From assembly GCA_017430135.1 (NCBI GenBank), contig JAFRNM010000004.1, positions 133,499-197,498 on the forward strand: 64,000 bases of DNA, in the 5' to 3' direction. Origin of the DNA: Clostridia bacterium (lineage in GTDB: Bacteria; Bacillota; Clostridia; TANB77; CAG-508). Numbering within the stretch: the stretch's first letter is position 1; each line of letters begins with the position of its first letter. A program made the translations under genes and the position numbers. The notes beneath the pieces were generated by a model. It made no database searches, had not been told where the DNA came from, and saw only the letters and a program-made list of their open reading frames with translations. Positions 52,512 through 60,830 of the stretch are shown one piece after another.

Positions 52512-52916
52512 ATGACCACAAATTTACTTATATTTTTTGCTATTCCTCTTGCAATTATAATTATTTCAATTGCTTTACAAAAAGTACTTAGAAATCCATT
52601 TTTAGTTGCAGCTATAATATTTTCAATCTTATTAGTAATAGTGTTAGCATTATTGGATCCACTATACTTAATTGCAGTTGTAGCATATACAGTTCTTTCA
52701 TATATTACAGCTGTACTTACATGCTTATTTTGCAGACTATTAAGAAATAGTAACATAGGAGATTGCATGGGATGTGGGGGGAATAATAATAACAATAATA
52801 ATGGTAATGAGGAAAATGAAACACAAGTTGTTGCAACATTAAGCGAGGGAACAAACAACCAATTTAATACAAATGGAACAACATATTATACGGGGTGTTA
52901 TAGAAGAAGAAGATAA
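52512..52916 (+). CDS. Small membrane protein with Asn-rich and Cys motifs
   Basis: The 134-aa protein has two or three membrane helices (LLIFFAIPLAIIIISIAL; FLVAAIIFSILLVIVLALL; LIAVVAYTVLSYITAVLTCL). A CMGCGG motif, a run of Asn and a basic end (YYTGCYRRRR) follow. It is not recognised. AAAGGAG precedes the ATG. It converges on the VirD4-like gene. Confidence 0.7.
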   Translation: MTTNLLIFFAIPLAIIIISIALQKVLRNPFLVAAIIFSILLVIVLALLDPLYLIAVVAYTVLSYITAVLTCLFCRLLRNSNIGDCMGCGGNNNNNNNGNEENETQVVATLSEGTNNQFNTNGTTYYTGCYRRRR

Positions 52917-52951
52917 AAAATTCGTAAGAGTAAACTCTTACGAATTTTTTC
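52914..52951. terminator. Bidirectional terminator
   Basis: AAATTCGTAAGAG/CTCTTACGAATTT with a four-base loop, A and T runs on both sides. It overlaps the end of the VirD4-like gene. Confidence 0.92.
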
Positions 52952-55277
52952 CACTATTAGGATTTCTTTTTTTCAAATTTACAACAATTGCATCTTCATT
53001 GTCAAATACAAATGGTGAATCCGATGTATCTGTTTGAACAGGATTGATTTCATTTCTTTCATCCCTGAAATTTACATGTTTGAAATCAAATTTTTTTGAA
53101 TTATCATTTTCCTCGTCAACACTATTTGAACCGGAATATTTTTCAAAATCGAAATTTTTAACTTTATGTGGTTCTTTGTATTTAGCATCCATATATTTAA
53201 ATCTACCACAACCACCAATTGATTTTCCACTACCATCTTTTACCAAGTAAGCAAAAGTATTTTTCTTCAATGTTTGTAATTTTCCAACTTTGAAGTTTGA
53301 AACAAAGTCGAATTTTACTCCACCATGTTTTGATTCGTATTTACCAGTTGCACCTTGAGCGAAATCGATAGTATCACTCATAATCCACTCTCTATGAGTT
53401 CCAAGCTCTTTAGACCACCATTCTAATTCTTCTACATCCGCATTTCCTGTAAAGATCTTATTTGCACAGTTTGAAAGAATTGTTTGTCTATAATGCTCTT
53501 TTGAGTTTGGAGTATCTAATTGTGATAAGTTTTGAACTGTTATTACTGTTGCAACTCTATATTTTCTAAACATTGTAAATAAGGCTTCAGTATGTTTTCC
53601 TAAGAAGTCTGAAAATTCATCAATGTATAAGAAGTTTGGAATTCTTGTATTTTCGTTTCCAGGTCTTCTTAATACTGCATTTTCCATAGATAATAGGAAG
53701 AATAGTCCAAAGGCTTTGTGAGCTGTTCCGCCTAAATCTCCTCGTCTTGTACATACAAATGTTATATTTCCATTTGCTAACATATCATCAAAATTTATAT
53801 TGTTATATCTATTGCAAAGTATTGTTTTAACTCCTGGTAATCTTAATAAACTATCTAATTGTGCAACAACACCTGCAATATTTAGTTCTGTTTCACTTCT
53901 TCCAGTACCATTTTTGTAGAAGAATTTTTTGAAGTATGCTAGTTGAACATTATATTTTTCTTTTAATTCTTCGTTATGTGCAAGTATTTCACACATTTTT
54001 TCTATCAAATCAAAATTTGTTAGCATTTTTAGCATATCTTCTAAGTTTGGAAGAGCACCTTCATTCATTCTTGGGTAAATCTCTTTAAGTAAAATTGCAA
54101 GGTTTTCTATTGCCATCATAGAAACATCTTCTCTGTAGGCATCTTCAACTTCTTCGTGTTGAGTATTATACATAGCACGAAGAGCACAAGAAATTGTTAT
54201 TGCAATTTTTGTTGGATCATCATAAACAAATGGGTTTAAACCAATAGAATCTTTGTTATCTGGATCTATTAGATTATAACCAATTCCAAAATTCTTACAA
54301 ACATCTATCATGTGGTCTACTACTTCATAATCAGGAGATACAAGTGTTAAACCAACATCTTTATATACTGTTGTGCCAGATGAACCTAAAATTAATTTTT
54401 TGAAAAATGTTTTGAATACTTTTTCTTTTCCACTTGCTGGAGAAACCATGTTTAAACTAAAATTATTGTTCAAGTAGTTATTATCATAAGGTTTATTTAA
54501 TACAGCAATTCTTGTTTTTAAAGCTGTAAAAGCTAATTCTTTAGAAGCTTCTCTATAAAAATATTTTCTTTCTAAATCTCTTGACATCATTGGTTCTAGC
54601 ACAGCTGATGTTTTTCCAGTTCCAGAACCACCACATACAAACATTGGCAAGAATCTTGCGCTATCAGGTATTTTTATTGTCTTACCAGACTCATCATCTG
54701 TACATAAATACATTTCGTTTGAATATGGACCAGAATTTGCTTTTGTATCTGATAAACTAATTCCACCATAATCCCATATAGAACGTACATGTTTTCCAGA
54801 GTCGTCTACTGTGTTGTATAAGAAATCGAATATAGGCCAAACAGTAACTAATGGTAAGAATAAAGAAATGCTTATCATGGCTGGTCTTACTACATCTGCG
54901 AAGTCTGTAATCAATTCAACATAGTTAGGTGAGTTAATTAATAGCATCCATACACCCATATTTATCCATTGTGTAAACATTGTAAGAGCTATTATATATA
55001 AGCATATACTATAAGCATAAAATAACGTAACCTTTTGGCTTTTTGATGTTGCAAATTCAGATGAACCTGAAAATAAAAATGCAAAAATAGGGCAGGCCAT
55101 TGCCAATGTATATACTATTGGATTCCAATAAGATTGAGAAACACCAGTAAATATCATAAATAGCAATTCTACAAATCTGTCTACTGTTATAAATATTGTT
55201 ATTAATGTTAAAAGGTATGTAAAGAATGTGTTTCTACTCGTATTAAGTTTCTTTAAAAATTTATCTATATATTTCAT
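52938..55277 (-). CDS. Orphan VirD4/TraG-like coupling ATPase
   Basis: The 779-aa protein has about five N-terminal membrane helices (20-155). A TraG/VirD4-type ATPase domain follows, with Walker A CGGSGTGKTS (215-224), SLNMVSP, LIDPDNKDSIGLNPF and Walker B FLYIDEFSDF (about 549-558), and the motif TVITVQNLSQLD. The C-terminal 100 residues are acidic and disordered. VirD4 proteins deliver DNA or proteins to type IV secretion channels, but no relaxase, VirB4 or other transfer gene is present. It may serve an unlinked system or a membrane-localised cargo. The SD GGAATG is weak. Confidence 0.85.
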   Translation of the reverse strand: MKYIDKFLKKLNTSRNTFFTYLLTLITIFITVDRFVELLFMIFTGVSQSYWNPIVYTLAMACPIFAFLFSGSSEFATSKSQKVTLFYAYSICLYIIALTMFTQWINMGVWMLLINSPNYVELITDFADVVRPAMISISLFLPLVTVWPIFDFLYNTVDDSGKHVRSIWDYGGISLSDTKANSGPYSNEMYLCTDDESGKTIKIPDSARFLPMFVCGGSGTGKTSAVLEPMMSRDLERKYFYREASKELAFTALKTRIAVLNKPYDNNYLNNNFSLNMVSPASGKEKVFKTFFKKLILGSSGTTVYKDVGLTLVSPDYEVVDHMIDVCKNFGIGYNLIDPDNKDSIGLNPFVYDDPTKIAITISCALRAMYNTQHEEVEDAYREDVSMMAIENLAILLKEIYPRMNEGALPNLEDMLKMLTNFDLIEKMCEILAHNEELKEKYNVQLAYFKKFFYKNGTGRSETELNIAGVVAQLDSLLRLPGVKTILCNRYNNINFDDMLANGNITFVCTRRGDLGGTAHKAFGLFFLLSMENAVLRRPGNENTRIPNFLYIDEFSDFLGKHTEALFTMFRKYRVATVITVQNLSQLDTPNSKEHYRQTILSNCANKIFTGNADVEELEWWSKELGTHREWIMSDTIDFAQGATGKYESKHGGVKFDFVSNFKVGKLQTLKKNTFAYLVKDGSGKSIGGCGRFKYMDAKYKEPHKVKNFDFEKYSGSNSVDEENDNSKKFDFKHVNFRDERNEINPVQTDTSDSPFVFDNEDAIVVNLKKRNPNSGKNS

Positions 55278-55408
55278 ACACGCATTCCTTTCATTTTATT
55301 ATATATAATTTCATACATATATATTATCTTACAAAATCGCAAAAAAAACAAGTATTTTATGTAAAAAAAGTAATATTTTCGTTATTTTTACATAAAATAT
55401 AAGTACTT

Positions 55409-55580
55409 AAGAGAATATAATATATTGATTTTTATACCTTGTCGTCGCAACTTCCTTTGTTGTACAGAAAAATTGTTTTACAATTTTTTGTACAGCTAGT
55501 CTGTAAGTTGCTCCAGGTCGCACTCACTTCGTTCGTTTGGCGCTTTCGCGGTATTAAAAATCAATATATTATATTCTCTT
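55409..55580. repeat. Palindromic intergenic element D
   Basis: Arms AAGAGAATATAATATATTGA and complement (one indel) enclose a 111-bp core. Read on the minus strand the core begins GCGAAAGCGCCAAACGAACG and ends GGAAGTTGCGACGACAA, with a nested TGTACAGAAAAATTG hairpin. The core ends match elements A and E. It lies in the 327-nt gap 55278-55604. Confidence 0.9.
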
Positions 55581-55604
55581 AGTAAAATTGTAGGAGTAAA
55601 AATA

Positions 55605-55886
55605 ATGAAAAATGAGTATGTAAAGGAAACAGCTCTTGTGGAATTTAATGAAATTGAAGGGGAAGAAGAGCTTATTTTAAGTATAATTAAAACTAAAAAA
55701 AATTTGCATTCAGCAAGAATAAATTTTGAGCATGTTGATAGTGAGGATTTAGTAGATTATTATATTTATCAAATTAAAGCAAATCAAGCAAAATTAGATT
55801 ATCTAATAAAACTTGCAAAAGCAAAAGGAATAATTGCTGATATTATAAATGAAGTTGAATTTAAGCTTCAAAACAAAGCTAGTTAA
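55605..55886 (+). CDS. yaaL: YaaL/DUF2508-family protein
   Basis: The 93-aa helical cytoplasmic protein matches the small DUF2508 family (LILSIIKTKKNLHSARINFE; HVDSEDLVDYYIYQIKANQAKLDYL). In Bacillus subtilis yaaL directly precedes bofA, and the same order holds here, with a palindromic element inserted between. The function is unknown. The SD is GTAGGAGT. The synteny supports both assignments. Confidence 0.82.
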   Translation: MKNEYVKETALVEFNEIEGEEELILSIIKTKKNLHSARINFEHVDSEDLVDYYIYQIKANQAKLDYLIKLAKAKGIIADIINEVEFKLQNKAS

Positions 55887-55941
55887 AATTTTATACGTGC
55901 CATATTATTGTAATATTTGTCCATAATTTTGCATAATTATT

Positions 55942-56032
55942 AGTAAAATATATAAATTTTTGAATCCGCGAAAGCGCCAAACGAGCCTAAAGTGAATGCG
56001 ATGACAAGGATTTAAAATTTAGATATTCTACT
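55942..56032. repeat. Palindromic intergenic element E (short form)
   Basis: Imperfect arms AGTAAAATATATAAATTTTT with complement at 56008-56032 enclose a 40-bp core, GCGAAAGCGCCAAACGAGCC to GATGACAA. It is a shortened version of element D in opposite orientation and separates yaaL from bofA. Confidence 0.85.
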
Positions 56033-56055
56033 ATTTAGAGAATGAAAGGAAAATT

Positions 56056-56317
56056 ATGGATACAAATATTATTACATATATAGCATGTATTTGCTTTTTA
56101 TTTATATTTGGAAGAGTTTTTATAGTTCCAATTACAAAGGTAATGAAGCTTGTAATGAATTCAGTTTTAGGTGGATTATTAATCTATATAATAAACTTAA
56201 TAGGAAGCGGATTTGGATTTCATATTGGATTAAATTTTTTTACAAGCATATTAGTTCGGATTATTAGGGATTCCAGGTGCTACATGTATTGTTATTGTTA
56301 AGTTATTAATAGGGTAA
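56056..56317 (+). CDS. bofA: Sigma-K checkpoint protein BofA, +1 shift at CGG
   Basis: BofA keeps the SpoIVFB protease inactive in the forespore membrane. Frame 1 gives two membrane helices and NLIGSGFGFHIGLNFFTSIL, then GTT followed by in-frame CGG (56257-56259), reaching TAA 14 codons later. Skipping C 56257 resumes at GGA and gives GLLGIPGATCIVIVKLLIG, the highly conserved BofA C-terminus, ending at TAA 56315. The total of 86 aa equals the family length. Position after yaaL confirms identity. GAAAGGA precedes the ATG. Confidence 0.9.
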
Positions 56318-56350
56318 AAAAAGCCAAAATTGCGAAGCAATTTTGGCTTA
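56317..56350 (-). terminator. Terminator of glmS (and hairpin after bofA)
   Basis: AAGCCAAAATTGC/GCAATTTTGGCTT with a GAA loop. The T-run lies in the minus direction, so it terminates glmS. Confidence 0.85.
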
Positions 56351-56357
56351 GAAAACT

Positions 56358-58196
56358 TTATTCTACGGTAACAGACTTAGCAAGGTTACGTGGTTTATCT
56401 ACATCCAATCCTTTTTCTTTTGCAATATAGTATGCAAAAAGTTGTAAAGGTACAACAGAAAGTATAGGAGAGATAAATGGATTTGTATCTGGTATTACAA
56501 TTGTGTTATCAAACATTTTTTGATCAACTGCTTGATTTGTAATAACCAAAGTTTTAGCTCCACGAGTTATAACTTCTTGAATATTACTTACTGTTTTTTC
56601 AACTAGTTTACTATCAGTCATTATACTGATTACAGTAATTCCATTTTCGATTAAAGCAATAGGTCCGTGCTTTAATTCTCCAGCTGCATAGCTTTCTGAG
56701 TGAATATAAGAAATTTCTTTTAATTTTAAAGAACCTTCTTTTGCAACAGTTTCGTCAATTCCTCTACCCAAGAAGAAAACGTCATGTTCTTGGTAAACTT
56801 CTTTTGCAAAGTCTTGAATATTTTCACATATTTTTAAAGTTTCTTCAATTTTTCTAGGTAAATCTAAAATATCTTTTTTATAGTCATTTAATTTTGCATC
56901 ACATGAGCCTAAAATTTGAGCAAAGTATAAAGCTAAAACATTTAAAAGCACAACTTGAGAAGTATAAGCTTTTGTTGAAGCAACCGCAATTTCAGGACCA
57001 GCATGTGTATAAATTGAGTAATCTGCTTCTCTTGTTATAGAACTTCCTATAACATTTGTAACAGCAAGTGTTTTTGCACCATTTTCTCTAGATAGTTTAA
57101 GAGCAGCTATTGTATCTGCAGTTTCTCCAGATTGAGAAATGAAAATACATAAAGTTTTTGTATCTATTATTGGGTCTCTATATCTAAATTCAGAAGCAAT
57201 ATCAACTTCTGTAGGAATTTTGCAAATTTTTTCAATTGCATTTTTTCCTGCTAAACCTGCGTGCATTGCTGTACCACAAGCTACTATATATATTTTATTT
57301 AAGCTTGATAAATATTCCTTATCAAAATTTAATTCAGGAAATTCTATAGGAGCATCTTCAGAAAGTTTTGAACCAATTGTTTCTCTAATTGCAACTGGTT
57401 GCTCATGAATTTCTTTTAACATATAATCTTCATAACCATCTTTTTCAGCAGCAGAAGCGTTCCACTCAATTGTTTTTGTAGATTTTTCTATTTTGTTTAA
57501 ATCTTTATCATAGAATGTAGCAGAATCTCTTTTTAAAACTACAAATTCTAAATCATTTAATAAATAGAAATCTCTTGTAAATGATAAAATTGCAGGGATA
57601 TCTGATGAAATGTAGTTTTCATCTTCACATGTACCAATAACAAGTGGACTATCTTTTCTTACAACTATCATTTGGTCTTTTGCATATTTTGAAATTACTT
57701 CAATTGCAAAGCTTCCTTTTAAATCTAATGCAGCATTTCTTACTGCTCTTAATATTTTATTTTCATCATTTTCAGTATCTTTTGAATAATAATAATGTAT
57801 TAAATTTGGTATAACTTCTGTATCAGTTTGAGAATAGAAAGTATAACCATTATCTGTTAAAAATTTTCTTAATTCATTGTAATTTTCTATAATTCCATTG
57901 TGAACTACACTAAAAGATTTGCTATTATCTTGGTGAGGGTGAGAGTTCTCTTTAGATGGTTTTCCGTGTGTAGCCCATCTTGTGTGAGCAATACCAATTG
58001 TTCCATCTAAATCATCTATACCAGGAAGATTGTTTAAATTTTTAACTCTTCCTTTATCTTTCATTATTGATAACCCGTCACTTTCTATTGTTGAAATTCC
58101 AGCAGAGTCATAACCTCTGTATTCCAATCTTAATAATCCATTAATTAATATAGGTGTTGCTTTTTTATTACCTATGTATCCAACTATTCCACACAT
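56358..58196 (-). CDS. glmS: Glutamine-fructose-6-phosphate aminotransferase
   Basis: GlmS makes glucosamine-6-phosphate, the first step to cell-wall amino sugars. The 612-aa protein has the N-terminal glutaminase (MCGIVGYIGNKKA with nucleophile Cys2; HTRWATHGKPS) and two SIS domains (CGTAMHAGLAGK; SQSGETADTIAAL; ELKHGPIALIE), ending KSVTVE. The AAAGGAGG SD is 5 nt before the ATG. Expression is controlled by the glmS ribozyme in its leader. Confidence 0.98.
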   Translation of the reverse strand: MCGIVGYIGNKKATPILINGLLRLEYRGYDSAGISTIESDGLSIMKDKGRVKNLNNLPGIDDLDGTIGIAHTRWATHGKPSKENSHPHQDNSKSFSVVHNGIIENYNELRKFLTDNGYTFYSQTDTEVIPNLIHYYYSKDTENDENKILRAVRNAALDLKGSFAIEVISKYAKDQMIVVRKDSPLVIGTCEDENYISSDIPAILSFTRDFYLLNDLEFVVLKRDSATFYDKDLNKIEKSTKTIEWNASAAEKDGYEDYMLKEIHEQPVAIRETIGSKLSEDAPIEFPELNFDKEYLSSLNKIYIVACGTAMHAGLAGKNAIEKICKIPTEVDIASEFRYRDPIIDTKTLCIFISQSGETADTIAALKLSRENGAKTLAVTNVIGSSITREADYSIYTHAGPEIAVASTKAYTSQVVLLNVLALYFAQILGSCDAKLNDYKKDILDLPRKIEETLKICENIQDFAKEVYQEHDVFFLGRGIDETVAKEGSLKLKEISYIHSESYAAGELKHGPIALIENGITVISIMTDSKLVEKTVSNIQEVITRGAKTLVITNQAVDQKMFDNTIVIPDTNPFISPILSVVPLQLFAYYIAKEKGLDVDKPRNLAKSVTVE

Positions 58197-58259
58197 ATTT
58201 TATCCTCCTTTAATGCCAAATGTGTAAAAGGCAAATATTTTTAGAGGCTTTATTTTTTA

Positions 58260-58294
58260 AGAAAAATAAAAACCTTCATTTTAATAATTGAAGG
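58260..58294 (-). terminator. Intrinsic-terminator-like hairpin between the glmS ribozyme and glmS
   Basis: On the minus strand CCTTCAATT/AATGAAGG is followed by TTTTTATTTTT. It lies 64 nt before the glmS start. It may replace the P4 region of the ribozyme or add transcriptional control. Confidence 0.65.
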
Positions 58295-58299
58295 CATGC

Positions 58300-58450
58300 A
58301 AAATAAAAGCTTGATGTATTAACTTTTGTTACAATATTACTACTGCTTTTTTGATTAATACTATGACTAAAGCTACAGCCACTAGAGCATCCGCCGAATC
58401 TTTCGATAACCCTAGACCTCGTCAACAATGAGTGCCATTGTCCTGGCGCT
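58300..58450 (-). ncRNA. glmS self-cleaving ribozyme (GlcN6P-responsive)
   Basis: On the minus strand the leader reads AGCGCCAGGACAATGGCA, GTTGACGAGG, GGGTTATCGAAAGATTCGGC, GGATGCTCTAGTGGCTGTAG and CAAGCTTTTA, which follow the glmS ribozyme consensus in order. Cleavage would fall between A58450 and G58449. The class is known to be activated by glucosamine-6-phosphate and to lower glmS mRNA after cleavage. An ATG-initiated open frame across this element (58276-58467) is incidental. Confidence 0.95.
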
Positions 58451-58558
58451 AATTTAATTACTAACAAAAACTCCTTTCCTCTAAAATCTTTTTTGCAAAA
58501 TCTTCAACTATGGTATTATATTATAATAACTTTAAAAAAGTTGCAAGCATTTTTGAAA

Positions 58559-58613
58559 AACTTTTTGGGACACTCTTAAAAATTCAAACTTTTTAAGAGT
58601 GTCCCAAAAAGTT
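58559..58613. repeat. REP-like palindrome with GGGACACTCTTAAAAA
   Basis: AACTTTTTGGGACACTCTTA and its complement form a stem of about 24 bp around a 7-nt loop. The GGGACACTCTTAAAAA motif is the one seen at 12122-12214. Confidence 0.9.
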
Positions 58614-58693
58614 CAAAAAGTTTCTCAAATTGCATAAAGACACTTTCAAAATAATAAAAAATGTTGTAAAATAGTATAAGAGAGGAAAAAGAA

Positions 58694-60475
58694 ATGTTTA
58701 ATATAGAAGAAGAACTAAAGAAATTGCCTCAAAAACCTGGTGTATATATAATGAAGGACAAAGAAGACAATATTATATATGTAGGAAAAGCGATTTCTTT
58801 AAAAAGAAGAGTAACTTCATATTTTAGAAAAACCAACAAAACAGAGCGTATAAAAAAAATGGTTACTTTAATAGATCATTTTGAATACATAGTTGTTGAT
58901 AATGAAGCAGAAGCATTAATTTTGGAATGTAATCTTATTAAGAAAAACAGACCCAAATTCAATGTTCTTTTAAAAGATGACAAAACTTATCCATACATAA
59001 AAATAGATATAAAATCAGATTTTCCAAATGTAATAATTACAAGAAGATTGATAAATGATGGCTCAAAATATTTTGGACCTTATGCTAATCCAGGTGCAGC
59101 AAAGGAAATGGTGAACTTTATAAAACAAAAATATAAAATTCGTCAATGTAGAAATTTTAAATCTACAACAAGAGCGTGCCTAAATTATCATATTAAAAGA
59201 TGCTTGGCTCCATGTGTGGGGCTAGTTTCCAAAGAGGATTACAGGAAACAAATAGATGAAATAATAGATTTATTAGATGGGAAAATAGAAAAAATAGTAA
59301 AAGAAATTGATAGCCAAATGGAAGAGGCTTCAAAAAATCTTCAATTTGAAAAAGCAGCTGAATTGCGAGATAGAAAATATGCTTTAATTAAGGTTTCTGA
59401 AAAGCAAAAAGTTTCAAATATAAATGAAAAAGCAATAGATGTTATAGGAATTGCCAAATCAGAGATGCAAGTCTGTGTTGAAATTTTCTTTGTTCGTGGT
59501 AGCAAAATGATAGGACGTGAACACTACTTTTTTCCAGAACTAAAGGATATGGAAGATAAAGAAATACTTTCAGGTTTTATAAAACAATATTATTTGGAAA
59601 ATCCAAATATTCCAAATAAAATAATGTTACAGGAAGAATTAGATGATAAAGCACTTTTGGAACAATGGTTATCCACAGAAGCGGGAAAAAAAGTGGAATT
59701 AAAGAACCCTAAAAAGGGGGAAAAGCTAAGATTTGTGGAAATGGCAGAAAATAATGCAAAAGTTACATTAGAAAATAAAGAAAAAGATAGAAGCGAAATA
59801 TTATTAGAATTAAAAGATGTATTAGGATTAGAAAAGCTACCTCATAAAATAGAAACTTATGATATTTCAAATATTTCAGGAGAATTTACAGTTGCTGCAA
59901 TGTGTGTACTTCAAGATGGAGTAATTAAGAAAAATTTATCTAGAAGATTTAGAATAAAAACAGTATTTGGACAAGATGATCCAAGGTGTACAAATGAAGT
60001 AATAACAAGAAGGTTAAAACATTCAATAGAAAATCCTAAAGGGGGATTTGGTGAACTTCCAGATGTAATATTTGCAGATGGAGGAATTACACAAATAAGA
60101 GCAATTAAAGAAGCCGTTAAATCATATAATTTAGAAATACCTGTATTTGGAATGGTCAAAGATGATAAACACAGAACAAGAGCTTTAATAAATGAAGAAA
60201 GAGAAGAATTTAAAATTTCTGAAAATTTGATGAATTTAATAACATTATTCCAAGATACAGTTCATGATACAGCAATTACATATCATAGAAAGTTAAGGGA
60301 TAAATCTGTTACAAAATCTGAATTAGATGAAATTGAGGGAATAGGACCCGCTAAAAAACAAGCATTACTAAAAAAATTTGGTAGTGTTGAAAAAATAAAA
60401 CAAGCAACATTAGATGAATTGTTACAAGTTAAAGGTATTAATGAAGAATTAGCAAAAAAAATTTTAAAATTATAA
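58694..60475 (+). CDS. uvrC: Excinuclease ABC subunit C
   Basis: UvrC makes both incisions in nucleotide excision repair. The 593-aa protein has the GIY-YIG domain (PGVYIMKDKEDNIIYVGKAISLKRRV), the four-Cys region (CRNFKSTTRACLNYHIKRCLAPC), a UVR motif (NLQFEKAAELRDRKYAL), the RNase-H-like 3' nuclease (YDISNISGEFTVAAMCV; FADGGITQIRA) and tandem HhH at the end (IEGIGPAKKQALLKKFG; VKGINEELAKKIL). The SD is GAGAGGAAAAAG. uvrA and uvrB are not adjacent. Confidence 0.97.
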   Translation: MFNIEEELKKLPQKPGVYIMKDKEDNIIYVGKAISLKRRVTSYFRKTNKTERIKKMVTLIDHFEYIVVDNEAEALILECNLIKKNRPKFNVLLKDDKTYPYIKIDIKSDFPNVIITRRLINDGSKYFGPYANPGAAKEMVNFIKQKYKIRQCRNFKSTTRACLNYHIKRCLAPCVGLVSKEDYRKQIDEIIDLLDGKIEKIVKEIDSQMEEASKNLQFEKAAELRDRKYALIKVSEKQKVSNINEKAIDVIGIAKSEMQVCVEIFFVRGSKMIGREHYFFPELKDMEDKEILSGFIKQYYLENPNIPNKIMLQEELDDKALLEQWLSTEAGKKVELKNPKKGEKLRFVEMAENNAKVTLENKEKDRSEILLELKDVLGLEKLPHKIETYDISNISGEFTVAAMCVLQDGVIKKNLSRRFRIKTVFGQDDPRCTNEVITRRLKHSIENPKGGFGELPDVIFADGGITQIRAIKEAVKSYNLEIPVFGMVKDDKHRTRALINEEREEFKISENLMNLITLFQDTVHDTAITYHRKLRDKSVTKSELDEIEGIGPAKKQALLKKFGSVEKIKQATLDELLQVKGINEELAKKILKL

Positions 60476-60577
60476 GACTATTTTGCATGTTATATTAAAA
60501 ATATTTTCTTAAAAAAATTATATTTAGTTCTAAAAATTATTACCCTGAATATATTATTATAGAAGGGGGATTTTAAA

Positions 60578-60778
60578 ATGGAAATTACTAATGAAAATTT
60601 TTTTAATGTTAGGTATAATACGAAGTTGGACAGGCTTGAACTTCGAAAAAAAAACAGAATAATGGAAACAATTCACAAGCACAAAATATTGAGCATACTT
60701 TTTACAATTCTTATAATGTTTTCTTGTTTAAATTTTTTCCTGATTTATAGTTTTATGAAGATATTTGAAACTATTTGA
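60578..60778 (+). CDS. Small single-pass membrane protein (66 aa)
   Basis: AAGGGGGA precedes the ATG. The frame has a charged N-terminus (KLDRLELRKKNRIMETIHKH) and one C-terminal helix (ILSILFTILIMFSCLNFFLIY). The family is not recognised. It precedes the hicBA promoter, which overlaps its 3' end. Confidence 0.65.
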   Translation: MEITNENFFNVRYNTKLDRLELRKKNRIMETIHKHKILSILFTILIMFSCLNFFLIYSFMKIFETI

Positions 60779-60803
60779 TTTTTCTTAAAAACTGTTGTAT
60801 AAT
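60775..60803 (+). promoter_or_regulatory. Promoter of hicBA (second locus)
   Basis: TTGATT (60775-60780), a 17-nt spacer and TATAAT (60798-60803), 28 nt before hicB. Confidence 0.7.
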
Positions 60804-60830
60804 ATGTAGCAAGGAAAGGAGAAAAAATAT

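Noticed and set aside
58276-58467. 63-codon minus-strand open frame upstream of glmS
   Set aside because: It overlaps the glmS ribozyme core and encodes no recognisable protein.
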